Assembly: GCA_902729315.2 (NCBI GenBank)
Contig: LR746267.1
Span: 8,620,424 to 8,684,423 of the forward strand
Direction of reading: 5' to 3'
Length of the DNA: 64,000 nt
Source: Spirodela intermedia
Taxonomy: Eukaryota; Streptophyta; Magnoliopsida; Alismatales; Araceae
Part shown: in pieces, positions 1 through 10,860 of the stretch
Numbering within the stretch: the first letter of the stretch is position 1
Layout of the letters: every line of letters begins with the position of its first letter
Made by a program: the position numbers and the translations under genes
The notes under the pieces: generated by a model
Seen by the model: the letters and a program-made list of their open reading frames with translations, nothing else
What the model was told of the DNA's origin: nothing
Databases searched by the model: none

Positions 1-792
1 TGGTCCTTTGTGGAACGCCCGGGGTTGCTGCTTGTGACTGCCTTCTTCGTGGCTCAGCTGGTTCTTTTCTTCCCCTCTCCCCTCCCAACGCTTCCGCTGA
101 AACCCACCTGCCTAAACGAAGTCATCTCCACTCTCTCACTTTCTCTCGCTCGCAGATTGCTACCCTGATCGCCGTGTACGCGGACTGGGGATTTTCTGCT
201 ATCAAGGGGATCGGATGGGGATGGGCCGGCGTGGTCTGGCTCTACAACATCATCTTCTACCTTCCCCTCGACCCCATCAAGTTCATGATACGCTACGCCC
301 TGAGTGGGAGGGCGTGGGATCTCGTCATCGAGCAGAGGGTAAGCCCGGCACTCTCGATCCCCGCCTGTTTAGACGGCTGGTTCTGTATCTAACTCAGGCT
401 TTCTCTCGTGCCTGCCGCCGCAGATCGCCTTCACCCGGCAGAAGGACTTCGGGAAGGAAGCCCGAGAGCTCAAGTGGGCTCACGCCCAGAGGACCCTGCA
501 CGGGCTGCAGCCACCGGACACCAAGATGTTCGGGGAGAGAACCAGCGTCACCGATCTCAACCAGCTGGCCGAGGAAGCCAAGAGACGAGCCGAGATCGCC
601 AGGTTGGGATGGAAAATTCTCGTCAACCCGCTCCTTTCATCCGCCGCCTCTGCCTCTCTGCTAAATGCTGCTCCTCTTTCTTGATTTTTTTTCAGGCTGC
701 GGGAGCTCCACACGCTGAAGGGGCATGTGGAGTCCGTGGTGAGGTTGAAGGGCCTGGACATCGACACCATCCAGCAGTCCTACACCGTGTGA
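1..792 (+). CDS. Plasma-membrane H+-ATPase, C-terminal part (5' end outside window)
   Basis: This is the last part of a P3A-type proton pump, which hydrolyses ATP to export H+ across the plasma membrane. Exons 1-60, 156-338, 424-602 and 696-792 are joined by GT-AG introns and keep one frame throughout. The translation starts in transmembrane sequence ([16 protein letters not shown]), continues with the conserved block [15 protein letters not shown], and ends in the regulatory R domain, with [17 protein letters not shown] and [15 protein letters not shown]. The last residues are YTV; in this family the penultimate Thr is phosphorylated to bind 14-3-3 proteins and release autoinhibition, so that switch is intact. 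The stop is TGA at 790-792. Family identity is near certain. The isoform cannot be assigned because the catalytic domains lie outside the window. Confidence 0.96.
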
Positions 793-2554
793 AGAGAGGG
801 CTCAGTCCAGTCCGTCAACCTCTTATCTCCATTTCCCTATATATGATTCTGCAAGGATTCTCGTCTGCGTAGCGTCGTGTCGACCTCCGTCGTCTGGTAA
901 TTAGTGTACCCGGAGATCTTATGAATGTACAAAACTTCGTCTTTTTTGGTTTTCTGAGATCCTGTACCATCTCTCCCTCGTCCCTGTCGTATGCCTTCCC
1001 AAGGGTTTCGTTCCGTATCTGCGGGACGGAAGAGGGAGGGAGAGGAGACTTTCTGAAAGAAGGCCGTACCCCGCCCGCCACCCGTCCCCTCTTCTTCTGA
1101 AAGAGGTTACTCTCCCTTTGCTTCCTGTGCCGAGATTGCCTGCCTGCCTGTCAGCCGGTTGCACAGACGGCCATTACAGGGCTGAGTAGGTGAGATCCGT
1201 CGTTCTCCTTCCCTTCGTTTGATGGGGAGGATCACATCAGGGAACTGGAGGAGGTTGGATTGATTCTTGCCGGGATTGCGGCGTACGATTCGTTCAACCA
1301 GGGATGTGCTCAGCAATCCAGTCGTCTACGGAAAGCCAGGTGGGAGGTGAAAGACGGCTTTCTGGCCAGGCTGCCACCGTGAACTTGCCTCGGATTCGCC
1401 CCATTAATGTTCCCGCTAGCCACCCAATAATGTTCAAAGCTCTCTCTCTCTCTCACATTGAAGTCTTACTAGGACTGCACCGCTGGATCTGAGATCCGGG
1501 TGGAACAGTGGATAGCCTTTTCTCTCCTGCTCATGACTTCCCCTTGCACGTGTTCGCTCTCGAGGAGACGAACACCAGACATCACACGTGTTTGAGCAGC
1601 AGCCCTGGCCAAGGAGACGAATGCACGTGCCAATTGAAAAGAGGACAGAAACAAGTTGCAAAAGCCTTGGCGTTTTTCAGTTTCGACCCCGGTAAAAGTT
1701 TCCGTTTGTGAAAGCAACGCGTTGTCCTCTTTTATTTGAAAAACACGCTCACAAAGTTGACCAAGATTCCTACCGTTGTTGCCTCATCTGAAGGAAGTCA
1801 CAATTCTGCCCCTCCAAGGGAGGCCTTCTCGGTGAGATGGGCACGTTGACGATAAGAGGAAAACCGAACATTTTAATTATGAATATAAAAGCAAATTAAA
1901 ATAGTATTATAGGTATTATTTTAGAAATTATTAGACAATAAAATATCATAGTCTTTGCTGGCCTCTTACAAAATTTCTTTCCATATTGTCCTTACACGAG
2001 ATTTATGTGGAGAACTATGATTTCGTATTTTTTGCTCAGAACTATTAATTGAGAATCAAAATTTTAAGAACACTTTAAAATCTTTAATAGATTTGTAACT
2101 GAGTTATCAATTACATGGCTTCTGGTTTCTTCATCAATAACTTCATTTTATGTTTGTAGTTTGATAATTGACTTTTAGATTATTTCGTGTATGTAGTTTG
2201 ATAGTTCACTTTTATAATTCACAATAAACTATTTTAATTCACATTTTTATAATTCACAAATCAATAAAAAATACCATTTATTGTCACAAAAAATATTAAA
2301 AGTATTAAATCATATGAATAGCAAGCATTTCAAAATGTCTAGAATCATCACAATTTGGATAGCAACCTTCGACATGTCTTCTATTAGAGTCGTTTCCTTA
2401 GAGACATTGCGACGAACACCTTGCGTCAGACTCCCGCACCGGACGATGTCGTCTTATCCACGCTGTCATCCCAGGCGCAGAACGGCTCCTTGCGTATGAC
2501 GCCGCGGCTGGCCAATGCGGAACCCCGACGAGGTCGCCTGCTCACCGCGCCGCC
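793..2554. other. Intergenic region between H+-ATPase and CRR28-like PPR gene
   Basis: The first few hundred bases should be the H+-ATPase 3' UTR. There is a short (CT)n run near 1440-1454. From about 1860 to 2340 the DNA is strongly AT-rich, with repeated 'ttataattcaca' phrases at 2210-2265 and no coding potential. The final 150 bases turn GC-rich and are probably the promoter and 5' UTR of the PPR gene. The small open frames here have no recognisable domain. Confidence 0.6.
1543..1630. promoter_or_regulatory. Cluster of three ACGTG motifs
   Basis: Three ACGTG-core motifs (GCACGTGTTC, CACACGTGTTT, GCACGTGCC) occur within about 90 bases. ACGTG cores are bound by bZIP and bHLH factors, for example in ABA and light responses. 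The cluster lies about 750 bases after the H+-ATPase stop and 900 before the PPR start, so its target is unclear. Chance occurrence is possible. Confidence 0.25.
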
Positions 2555-4498
2555 ATGTCCGCGTTCTTGGTCGCGCCGGCGAATGCTCTCCTCCGCCCTC
2601 CTCAATTCCCATCCTGTTCCTCCGCTCGGGCCGACGTGGTGGCATCCCCTGTCATCCCCCAGACGGAGGAGCAGCGATGGCGGCAGCTGCTGGTCCCGCT
2701 GCTCGCTGGCTGCCGGGACATTCCTCGGCTGAAGCAAATCCACGCCCTCGTCCTGAGGAGTAGTACTACATGCATCCCCTCCGCCGCTTCCTCGGCCAGG
2801 GACTTCATCTTCCTGTACAGTCGCATCCTCCACGTCGCCGCCTCCGACGCTGCCGACCTCCACTACGCGACGCGGGTCCTCAATCACCTCCTCCTCCTCG
2901 ACGACTCCGGCGCCGTCCACCTGCCCACCGCCTCATCCTTCTTCTGGAACACCCTCATCCGAGCCCACGCAAGGTCGTCCCACCACCAGCATGCTGCCGT
3001 CGACCTCTACCGCCGCATGCTCCTCGACGGCCGCGTCCCACCGGACAAGTACACCTTCCCCTTCGTCCTGAGGGCCTGCGCCTACCTGTTCGCGCTCCCC
3101 GAGGGAGAGCAGGTCCATGGCCACGCCGTCAAGCTTGGTCTCGCCCCCGACGTCTACGTTGCCAACAGCCTTGTCCACTTCTACGCGACCTGCGGACGCC
3201 TGGAGCTCGCCTGCCGGATCTTCGACGGAATGAGCAACAGATCTCTCGTGTCCTGGAACGTCATCATCGATGGTTTCGTCGCCGGTGGCCGCTACGAGGA
3301 CGCCCTAGACCTATTCCGGGAGATGCAGCGCGAGTTCACCCCGGACACTTTCAGCATGCAGAGCCTCATAGGCGCCTGCGAAGGTCTGGGAGCGCTGTCT
3401 CTGGGAATGTGGGCTCACGCCTTCATGTTGAGGAGGTGCGGCGGCGATGTGCCCGGCGACGTCCTGGTCAACAACTCCCTTCTGGACATGTACGCGAAAT
3501 GCGGCTCCCTGGTTCTAGCACGTCAAATGTTCGATAGAATGCCGTCCAGAGATGTGGCCTCCTGGAACGCCATGATTCTTGGCTTTGCCATGCACGGCCT
3601 CGCCAAGGAGTCGATTCAGACTTTTGCAAGCATGCAGGAAGAGGACGGCGTGAAGCCCAACGAGATCACCTTCATCGGAATCCTCAGCGCGTGCAATCAT
3701 GGAGGTCTGGTGAGCGAGGGCCGCACACACTTCACCTCCATGGCCAGCGTGTACGGAGTCGGACCCAGGATCGAGCATTACGGCTGCATGGTGGACCTCC
3801 TGGCCCGTGCCGGGCTCGTCGACGAAGCTCTGGACCTCGTCTCCACGATGCCCTGCAAACCCGACGCGGTGATCTGGAGGAGCCTCCTTGATGCTTGCTG
3901 GAAGAGCAAGGCCGGGGTGGAGGTCGGCGAGTCGATGGCGAGGAGGGTTTTCGAGATGGAGGAAGAAGAGAGCTTGACCAGCGGCGCCTTCGTGCTCCTC
4001 TCAAGGATCTACGCCTCCGCCAACCGATGGAACGAGGTAGGGTTAGTGAGGAAGCTGATGAGTGAACAGGGGATCAGGAAAGTCCCAGGCTGCAGCTCCA
4101 TAGAGGTGGGCGGCGCCGTCCATGAATTCCTCGCCGGAGACACCCGCCACCCCCAGTCGGAAAAGATATACGCCATGCTGCGGGTGATGGAAGAACGGGT
4201 CGGGCTTGTCGGCTACGCCGCCGATCTGTCGCAGGCGCCGATGGTGGCCGAGCACGACGACGAGCGCCGCCGCTCGCTGCGGCTCCACAGCGAGCGGCTC
4301 GCCATCGCGTTCGGGCTCATCAGCGCGCGGCAGCCAGGGGCGTCCATCCGCATCTTCAAGAACCTCCGCGTGTGCAGGGATTGCCACGAGATGACGAAGC
4401 TCGTCACTCTCGCCTTCGGCGTGGAGATCATCGTTCGAGACCGCACCAGATTCCATCATTTTAAAGATGGTCTCTGCTCCTGCGCGGATTACTGGTGA
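2555..4498 (+). CDS. CRR28: DYW-class pentatricopeptide repeat protein, CRR28-like plastid RNA editing factor
   Basis: Intronless 647-residue PLS-class PPR protein. The first 50 or so residues are rich in Ala, Pro, Ser and Arg, like an organelle transit peptide, and the ATG sits in a good context (cgccATGtcc). Repeats follow from about residue 120, e.g. SLVSWNVIIDGFVAGGRYED and DVASWNAMILGFAMHGLAKE. After them come E/E+ motifs with the PG box (VPGCSSIEVGG) and a DYW cytidine-deaminase domain. In that domain the zinc and catalytic HSE (LHSERLAIAFGL), CRDCHE and the terminal CSCADYW are all present. The length and phrases such as PDAVIWRSLLDAC recall Arabidopsis CRR28 (At1g59720), which is needed for C-to-U editing of plastid ndhB and ndhD transcripts. 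The DYW class is certain; orthology rests on remembered similarity. The gene is convergent with the PPR-SMR gene. Confidence 0.9.
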   Translation: MSAFLVAPANALLRPPQFPSCSSARADVVASPVIPQTEEQRWRQLLVPLLAGCRDIPRLKQIHALVLRSSTTCIPSAASSARDFIFLYSRILHVAASDAADLHYATRVLNHLLLLDDSGAVHLPTASSFFWNTLIRAHARSSHHQHAAVDLYRRMLLDGRVPPDKYTFPFVLRACAYLFALPEGEQVHGHAVKLGLAPDVYVANSLVHFYATCGRLELACRIFDGMSNRSLVSWNVIIDGFVAGGRYEDALDLFREMQREFTPDTFSMQSLIGACEGLGALSLGMWAHAFMLRRCGGDVPGDVLVNNSLLDMYAKCGSLVLARQMFDRMPSRDVASWNAMILGFAMHGLAKESIQTFASMQEEDGVKPNEITFIGILSACNHGGLVSEGRTHFTSMASVYGVGPRIEHYGCMVDLLARAGLVDEALDLVSTMPCKPDAVIWRSLLDACWKSKAGVEVGESMARRVFEMEEEESLTSGAFVLLSRIYASANRWNEVGLVRKLMSEQGIRKVPGCSSIEVGGAVHEFLAGDTRHPQSEKIYAMLRVMEERVGLVGYAADLSQAPMVAEHDDERRRSLRLHSERLAIAFGLISARQPGASIRIFKNLRVCRDCHEMTKLVTLAFGVEIIVRDRTRFHHFKDGLCSCADYW

Positions 4499-4937
4499 TT
4501 CCGGCTACGCTCTCGTGCAACAGCAGAAATGAGAAGAAAAATAAAAACCAATTTTCTCATGTATCTTCCTAAACCCGCAGCCCTGAATCGTCACCCCAAT
4601 GCCAATATTTTTCTCTTGTATTATGTTTTCTAATTAGTATTTCAGCTTTTATTGCTCTTTTTCTCAGCACAGAGAGAGAGAGAGAGAGAGAGGTATCAAA
4701 CCAATGGTCACAATGTTCATCAATCGGTATAAGTCAAACCAGCAAGGGCTTCACCACTTCAGCCTCCAGAAGGACCAGCAAAATAGGAACGATTCCCACT
4801 TTCATCAATTGAGAATGCGTTATGGACAAGATTTCTCACCCAGTTCATCCTCCTTGTATCCAACCGACAAAAGTCTGATTATAACCCAAAATTCTGGGCA
4901 GAATTCTGCCAAAACAAGCAGTTACGGTCAGAGGCCG
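4499..4937. other. Convergent 3' intergenic region with (GA)n microsatellite
   Basis: This 439-base gap separates two convergent PPR genes. An AATAAA at 4540-4545 could be the poly(A) signal of the CRR28-like gene. A pure (GA)n run of about 24 bases lies at 4671-4693. The remainder is probably shared 3' UTR sequence. Confidence 0.55.
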
Positions 4938-7523
4938 CTAAAGTAAATGCATCCTCTCCACATAGGAGTTGAGTAACCAGCTCTCGAGGGCTTCACCGCA
5001 CCCTACAAAACACCCAGAATTCCCATTCTCAGTGGAGAAGGGGAACCTGAACAGATGAAGCAGTTCCCATACCGACTGCCTGACCAGAGAAGCCCCGGTG
5101 ACCCGGCTTCTCCTCCCCCAACCTGTTATGATGTCGATTCGTCTGGGTCCAACACCGGAGGCCAGCATCTGGCTGCGGAACCAGGCCATTGTCCTTGACA
5201 ATGCTATGATTGCCGTCCCGTCGGACATCACATGGAGGTTTATGAGCCAATAAGAGGATCTCTTCTCCCTTACTACATCCGGGTAAACATTCCTCTTCAC
5301 AGCCGCCTCCCACACAGAACCAGCCTCCTCCTTGAGACCAGACTTATGAAGAAAGTCAACAACAGAGTCCACAAGTCCTCGCTTGCTCTCCCTGTCCTCG
5401 CTGTGCATTATGTCCAGGAAGGCGCTGGCATGGTCCCTCACATTCTGCCCGCCTGGTTCAGCTGATGGCAGCGAGAGAAGGAATCTATGGGCAGGGTGGC
5501 CGGTAATGGCCATCAGCTCACAGCAGTGCGTCTTATGAGACTTTGTCTCCATGCAGCAGCTGAGCAGAAGAGTGTAGGTCTGAAGGGAGGGGTCAAGCCC
5601 CAATTCCAGCATGCTTTGGAGAACATCACGAGCCTCGGAGAATCTGCATGCTCTCAGAAACGCACTGAGCAGAGAATTGCATGTTGGAACATTGGGCCGC
5701 AGGCCGGCACTAAGCATTGACTGGTACCAGGCCCAGGCCTTGTCCGCATCTCCGGCCTTGCCGCACATGTCCACCAATAGACCATATGCAGGCTCATCGG
5801 GAACAAAATCCTGTTTCATCTCCATAAACAAGGCCTCCGCTTCGCCAAGGTGCCCGCAATGACCAAGAATCTCCATCACAATACAGTACGTTATCTTATC
5901 GGGCCGGAAACCTGCAGCCCGCATGCTTCGATAAAGTTTCAGTGCACTGGGATGATTACGGGCCTTTGCGTGGAGAGCAATCATGATGTTATATGTGACC
6001 AGATTCGGAACACAGCCCTGTCTAACCATCTCACCAAATAGTTTATCAGCAAGAGAGAGATGGCCGGCTTTCCCAAGGCAATTGATCATCACACTGTACG
6101 TGAAGGTATCTGGAGTAAGTCCCGCCTGCTGCATATTCCGGTATAAATCCATCGCCTCCTTTAGATACCCAGCTTTCGCATGGATATCGATCAGAGTACA
6201 GTAAGTAACTCGGTCAGGATTGCAGCCTGCTTCTTGCATCTGATGGAACACATTGATTGCCTCGTCTATATAGTTTGCTTGTCCATAGCCATGAATTAAA
6301 CGATTATATGTCACAACGTTTGGCTCACAGCCGCTCCTCACCATTTCCTCTAGAAGTTCCCCGATAGCACCGAATTGCCTAGCTCGTCCGAGGATGCCAA
6401 CCATAGTGGTGTATGTATGGTTGTCATGCTTGAAACCTGGCTGCTGCTTTAACCAGTTGAAAAAGCCAAAGGCAACAGTGTGGTCATTGATGAGCTTCAA
6501 AACTTGGTTTGCCTGAAAGGGATCCAACTTATAGCAGATTTTATGTAATGTCTCTTCTGCAGCAGGGCCCCATTTTAACTGTCGCAATGTATGACGGTAA
6601 AGCCCAATTGCACATCTCTCTCCTTTCACCTTCACCGGTTGAGCATGGTTCTGCCTTTTATTCACGGTCTTAAACGTCTCAATCATGTCTGATTTCACTT
6701 CCAAAATTCCCGCAGAAGGATTTTTATCCAAAGAGATTTGATGGTAAGATCTTGTCCCTTGCTGCCTTCGATCCTGAGTGACCGTGCATGACCTACCAGA
6801 TTGAGCTGAAATTCCAGGAGTTATCATTGAAACAGTTTGACCAGCCTTTGCGACATCAGATTTAGCTTCAAGCTTGGGGCCATTGTAATCAACAGAAGAA
6901 CATGACTTTGATGCTCCTAATCTAACAGAGTTTGACCGAGCTTTGTTGATGCTGGTATTTCTATGGTGCTTCCAACTGGAAGATTTCCTGCTGGAGGGGG
7001 CGCTGGTAGTATCAACTGTACAGCTTTGGCTTTGGAGAAGACCAGGACAGTTTTTTGTTGGAATATCCTGGTTCACAATCCCAGATAAGCCCACAGTTGC
7101 AACACTTGCCTCGACTAGCTGCTCAGTAGGTACCTTGGACGTCTGAACAGGACCTTTATGTGGGTCATTACTCTTATGTTTACCACCTCTTTTATAGTTT
7201 AGATTCTCTGCCCTGAAAGAAGCTCTAGGAGATAGAACAGGGGAAACTGAAACTGGGTAACCAACATTCTCACTAAGATGATGGCTAACAGCTTCAATTG
7301 CGCCTTTCAACTTTGGAGATCCTGATCCTTGGGTAACATCGGACACCAGAATTGATTTATTTTTACCATGAAGAAACCTCGTGCTTCTTGACTGTCTGCC
7401 TGAACTATTGTATTCATCTTCTGCGCAAGTACATGCACCATCTGCACTTCCACATCTTGAGCCACTAACGATAAAGGTCCTTGCGCACTGGGAAAGAGTC
7501 CCCAGTTGCTTTGCCCTTAACAT
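4938..7523 (-). CDS. P-class PPR protein with C-terminal SMR domain (PPR-SMR, At1g18900/At1g74750-like)
   Basis: Uninterrupted 861-residue frame. I place the start at 7523 (MLRAKQLGTLSQ...), not at the first in-frame ATG (7562), because related proteins begin MLRAKQLG and a CAG splice acceptor sits just upstream (7527-7529). Residues 1-330 are low-complexity and Ser/Lys-rich. About eight or nine P-type 35-residue PPR motifs follow, e.g. PNVVTYNRLIHGYGQANYID and PDTFTYSVMINCLGKAGHLS. The C-terminus carries a small-MutS-related domain with its LH motif (INLHVMSDGTA) and its TGxG loop (IITGWGRRSR) intact. PPR-SMR proteins act on organelle RNA or expression, and SMR domains can be endonucleases. 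I recognise the Arabidopsis At1g18900/At1g74750 type, whose exact role I cannot state. The protein ends YVERMHLL. Confidence 0.92.
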   Translation of the reverse strand: MLRAKQLGTLSQCARTFIVSGSRCGSADGACTCAEDEYNSSGRQSRSTRFLHGKNKSILVSDVTQGSGSPKLKGAIEAVSHHLSENVGYPVSVSPVLSPRASFRAENLNYKRGGKHKSNDPHKGPVQTSKVPTEQLVEASVATVGLSGIVNQDIPTKNCPGLLQSQSCTVDTTSAPSSRKSSSWKHHRNTSINKARSNSVRLGASKSCSSVDYNGPKLEAKSDVAKAGQTVSMITPGISAQSGRSCTVTQDRRQQGTRSYHQISLDKNPSAGILEVKSDMIETFKTVNKRQNHAQPVKVKGERCAIGLYRHTLRQLKWGPAAEETLHKICYKLDPFQANQVLKLINDHTVAFGFFNWLKQQPGFKHDNHTYTTMVGILGRARQFGAIGELLEEMVRSGCEPNVVTYNRLIHGYGQANYIDEAINVFHQMQEAGCNPDRVTYCTLIDIHAKAGYLKEAMDLYRNMQQAGLTPDTFTYSVMINCLGKAGHLSLADKLFGEMVRQGCVPNLVTYNIMIALHAKARNHPSALKLYRSMRAAGFRPDKITYCIVMEILGHCGHLGEAEALFMEMKQDFVPDEPAYGLLVDMCGKAGDADKAWAWYQSMLSAGLRPNVPTCNSLLSAFLRACRFSEARDVLQSMLELGLDPSLQTYTLLLSCCMETKSHKTHCCELMAITGHPAHRFLLSLPSAEPGGQNVRDHASAFLDIMHSEDRESKRGLVDSVVDFLHKSGLKEEAGSVWEAAVKRNVYPDVVREKRSSYWLINLHVMSDGTAIIALSRTMAWFRSQMLASGVGPRRIDIITGWGRRSRVTGASLVRQSVWELLHLFRFPFSTENGNSGCFVGCGEALESWLLNSYVERMHLL

Positions 7524-10521
7524 TATCTGCGTGAACAATATCAACGCAAGCTCAAAGATCAACTTAAAAATTTCAAAGATGATAATTCAACTCATCCTAC
7601 CCTTCATAATTTCATTGATGTTATCATTTTCTGAATATTTTAGAAATGCTATCGAGTAATTTTAAACCAGGTTTATTTGAAAAATATACACTCCACGAGG
7701 AAACAAAACAAAATAGTATGGAATTTCTACTTTCTATTTTTATTTACTTGACGAGATAGTACGTTCAAATCTCGATTTTTCGTATACATGATGTGCATCA
7801 CTAGACAGGGAGAACCAAAAGTAGCGTAGGATACTGCAATTGAAGAGAATAACTATGCAAATAAACGACCCTTCATTTTCAGTGGGAGGAAATATAGAAT
7901 TCAGATGCCCACCTGCAGTGTATCCATTTAATACGTGCAACTAGCTTGTAACCATTGTTGCTCGACTAAATTGATCCAAAGGAGTCAATGATGGCACAGG
8001 ATGTTGACAAGAACATAGCTATGCAACGCCTAATATCATGGGTGTGAATTTCAAAGACAAGTTACACGTGAAACGATCAATGTGATCAGACAAGATCAAG
8101 ATTGTAGGAATAAAGGTGCACAGTCAACCGATAAATTACCTTGGAATGATAGTCAAGGAACTCGGAGGATGTGGAGACCTTTTAAGGTCTTGGTGTCATT
8201 TTTGTGCTTACGGTGAAATGTATATCTCACAGCCCACTAAAACGGGAAGGCATGTCAAAAAAAGCAACTCAAAAGGCTCAGGTCACAGAGTGGTGACTAC
8301 CGTGATACAGCATTAGTAGACGATTGGGTTGATACTTCGTGCAAGTCAGTTTACATTTCTGCCAGACCAGACCCTACTACCCTAGTCCGATCATAGAGTG
8401 ACTGGCTCAGGCAATCCTCACGCGAACTGCCACCTAATAACCAGAAAAACTAAACAAGATCTGGCTGAATCAGGAGATATTTTTATTTAAAGAAGCAAAT
8501 AAAAGGGTTTATCGACTTACAACTCTAAGATGTAGATCATTCATAAATGGCATTATATCATAGCACTATCTTATTCTCCACTCCTCTTGGAGGTGAGTAA
8601 TGTATAGGCAAACTGCTTCTGTCGTAATCGTTTGTGGAGCAGGTTGATATCACACAATCTATTCACACAGCAAAAAGTTCGGTTTCACTGTCTTTCATTT
8701 GGCTTGGATCAACTACAGCTAGCCAAAAACAAACTGAAGCGAGTTTTCAAGTACAAATGATGTTTATAGATTCAGTATAAGCCCTGACAAGGATAGAAAT
8801 ATCAGTTGAACGTAATCCACGGCTAAATTACTGGTTAAGGAATGTGGAGCCTTCAAAAGAAATCATTTTGTTATAAAATATTGAAAGCACTAGTAGACAC
8901 AGTAAAACATTGATGGCCCACACTATATCTTATAATCTGCCAAAATGGAATTGAATAATAGGGTTCCTATGCAGTTGTACGGATGTTGGAGAGGAAGGGA
9001 GTACAATGGCGGGTAAAAAAGGGTTAAGTAAAAAATCATGATATGAATATATCTAACGCTAGTCAATTCATCGAACTTCAGATATACGACAAGCTTATTT
9101 GGCATACACAAATGTGTGAAAACTGAAGGATATCATTTAGCTGTGCACAATATGCTAATACATCTCCAAAAAAATTATCTAAAGCAGAACCAAGATAAAA
9201 TAAGACAAAACAGTGGCTAAAAAAATTCAGATAAACCGTGGAATTGGATCATCAAGATGCTTGGATGGTAGTGACAGGTAATGCAAATGGGATTATAACA
9301 CTGTTCTAAAACACAAAACAAAGAAGGTGATAGTTTCTAAACCACGACAGGAAACGAGATAATTTCAGGGGCAGAAAAGCTAGTTTCTCTTAATACTGTA
9401 ATGACAAGATAATGGAAGTTCTCACCACGAGTATAAATTAAATCTTCATTTAAAACCACTCTTCAAACGTTATTGACTATCTACCCGCCTCCATTTTGAA
9501 TTCCTTTGCCATCAGGGAAACTATAACCAAGCCTGCCATAAGACTCGAAATTTTTAGAAACGCGAGTTATCAGTTTACTCACACCTAGTAAAGAACACAG
9601 CGCAGGTGTGAAACTAACAATAAGGAAATATAACAGAGAACTTCCATCATCAGAATATTTCGAGACAAATCATAACAAATATATGAAAGCGATCTGGCAC
9701 TAAGGAAAACGAGACAATGAATACTATAGCCAAATTTGAAAATCTTTATTCCCGGCCCAGCGATTGTAACTTTCGCACATTCCACCTATTAGTCATTTTT
9801 TTTGGTCATGATGATCATGGTTTAAACATTTTAGGTTACCAAGATAACAATACGACCAGTACAACATTGAGACATTAAACCACCACAAAACACTGAGATG
9901 GATGCAAATATTACAGTAAAATGGAAAATATCCCGTGCCAAAAGAATACTCAAGATGGCTAGACTGCAGGAAGATATAGAGATTCATGTAGAAAAACGAA
10001 TACAACTTCGCGCATTGAAATACAGAATGAAACCGTGTAAGAAGTTAAAAAAGCACATGAGACATGGCATAAATCTCTAGTGCAAATCGAAACGTCAGTC
10101 TACATAAAAAATGACTTAGGAACAACAGAATAATATCAAAACTGCGCCCGTACAAAAAAATTCTGACTAAGCAGTTGGCGGAATCAACAAAGACACGAGA
10201 GACACGGACCAGTGGCGAGAGGAAGTAAGGAAAAAAGGGACTACTTGCAGCTCCAATAAACGATTCAGATATCAATCGAACACCGTGATACAACTTAATG
10301 CAAGGATCATTACATGTCATTGAAAATACAAGTATACTTGGAGGAACTCCTTGCACCCTTATCCAAATGATCGCAAGATGAAACAACGCTGGGGAAAAAC
10401 GCCAGGGACAGGCAGAGGGCAAAAGCTTCCTGCCCACTTGATCGTGAGTTCGTGAGAAACTTAGATGGCATAAGAACAGTAAGGGGAACTCGTGATGGAA
10501 TGTTAACCAGAAACATATAAC
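7524..10521 (-). other. Probable 5'-UTR intron of the PPR-SMR gene
   Basis: No coding sequence is recognisable on either strand over 3 kb, and composition is AT-rich and intron-like. On the minus strand a good acceptor (gttcacgcag) ends three bases before the MLRAKQLG start, and a donor (AAG|gttatatg) occurs at 10521. One large intron in the 5' UTR would explain both the gap and the GC-rich block beyond it. The donor choice is uncertain. Confidence 0.4.
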
Positions 10522-10860
10522 CTTAAAAAAATAAATGAGGCCAACGTATGAATGAGGGGAATGCGGAAGACTGAGAAGCCGTCTGCTCTGCGGACCGTCT
10601 CAAAATGAAGAAAAATCCGAAAAATGGGGGAGCAAAGACACGACCTATCCCGTGTCAGCCTGACGCGCGGAGAAGAAAGGAAGCGCGACAACGGAAGCGC
10701 GCATATCGGAGGGAGGAGAGGAAAACGGAACCGAAAGGTTAGGTGAAGCGGAGGCGACGACGGCGGCGGTCGATCCCCCTGTCCGGAGAAAGAGGACAAC
10801 CGCGCTGCCGAATGGCGTGGACCTCGCGGAGGTCGGCAGTATCTACATGGAACAAAAATC
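10522..10860 (-). other. Probable first non-coding exon of the PPR-SMR gene
   Basis: A GC-rich, pyrimidine-rich block on the minus strand with many CT and CCG runs, typical of a plant 5' UTR, between the putative donor at 10521 and the AT-rich DNA beyond 10860. It has no long conserved open frame. It could instead be promoter sequence of another transcript. Confidence 0.35.

Noticed and set aside
2770-3537. 255-codon frame overlapping the CRR28-like gene
   Set aside because: Pro/Arg-rich composition typical of an out-of-frame GC-rich exon.
7524-7562. Upstream in-frame ATG for the PPR-SMR protein
   Set aside because: The 13 extra residues are encoded across a likely splice acceptor, and relatives start at MLRAKQLG.
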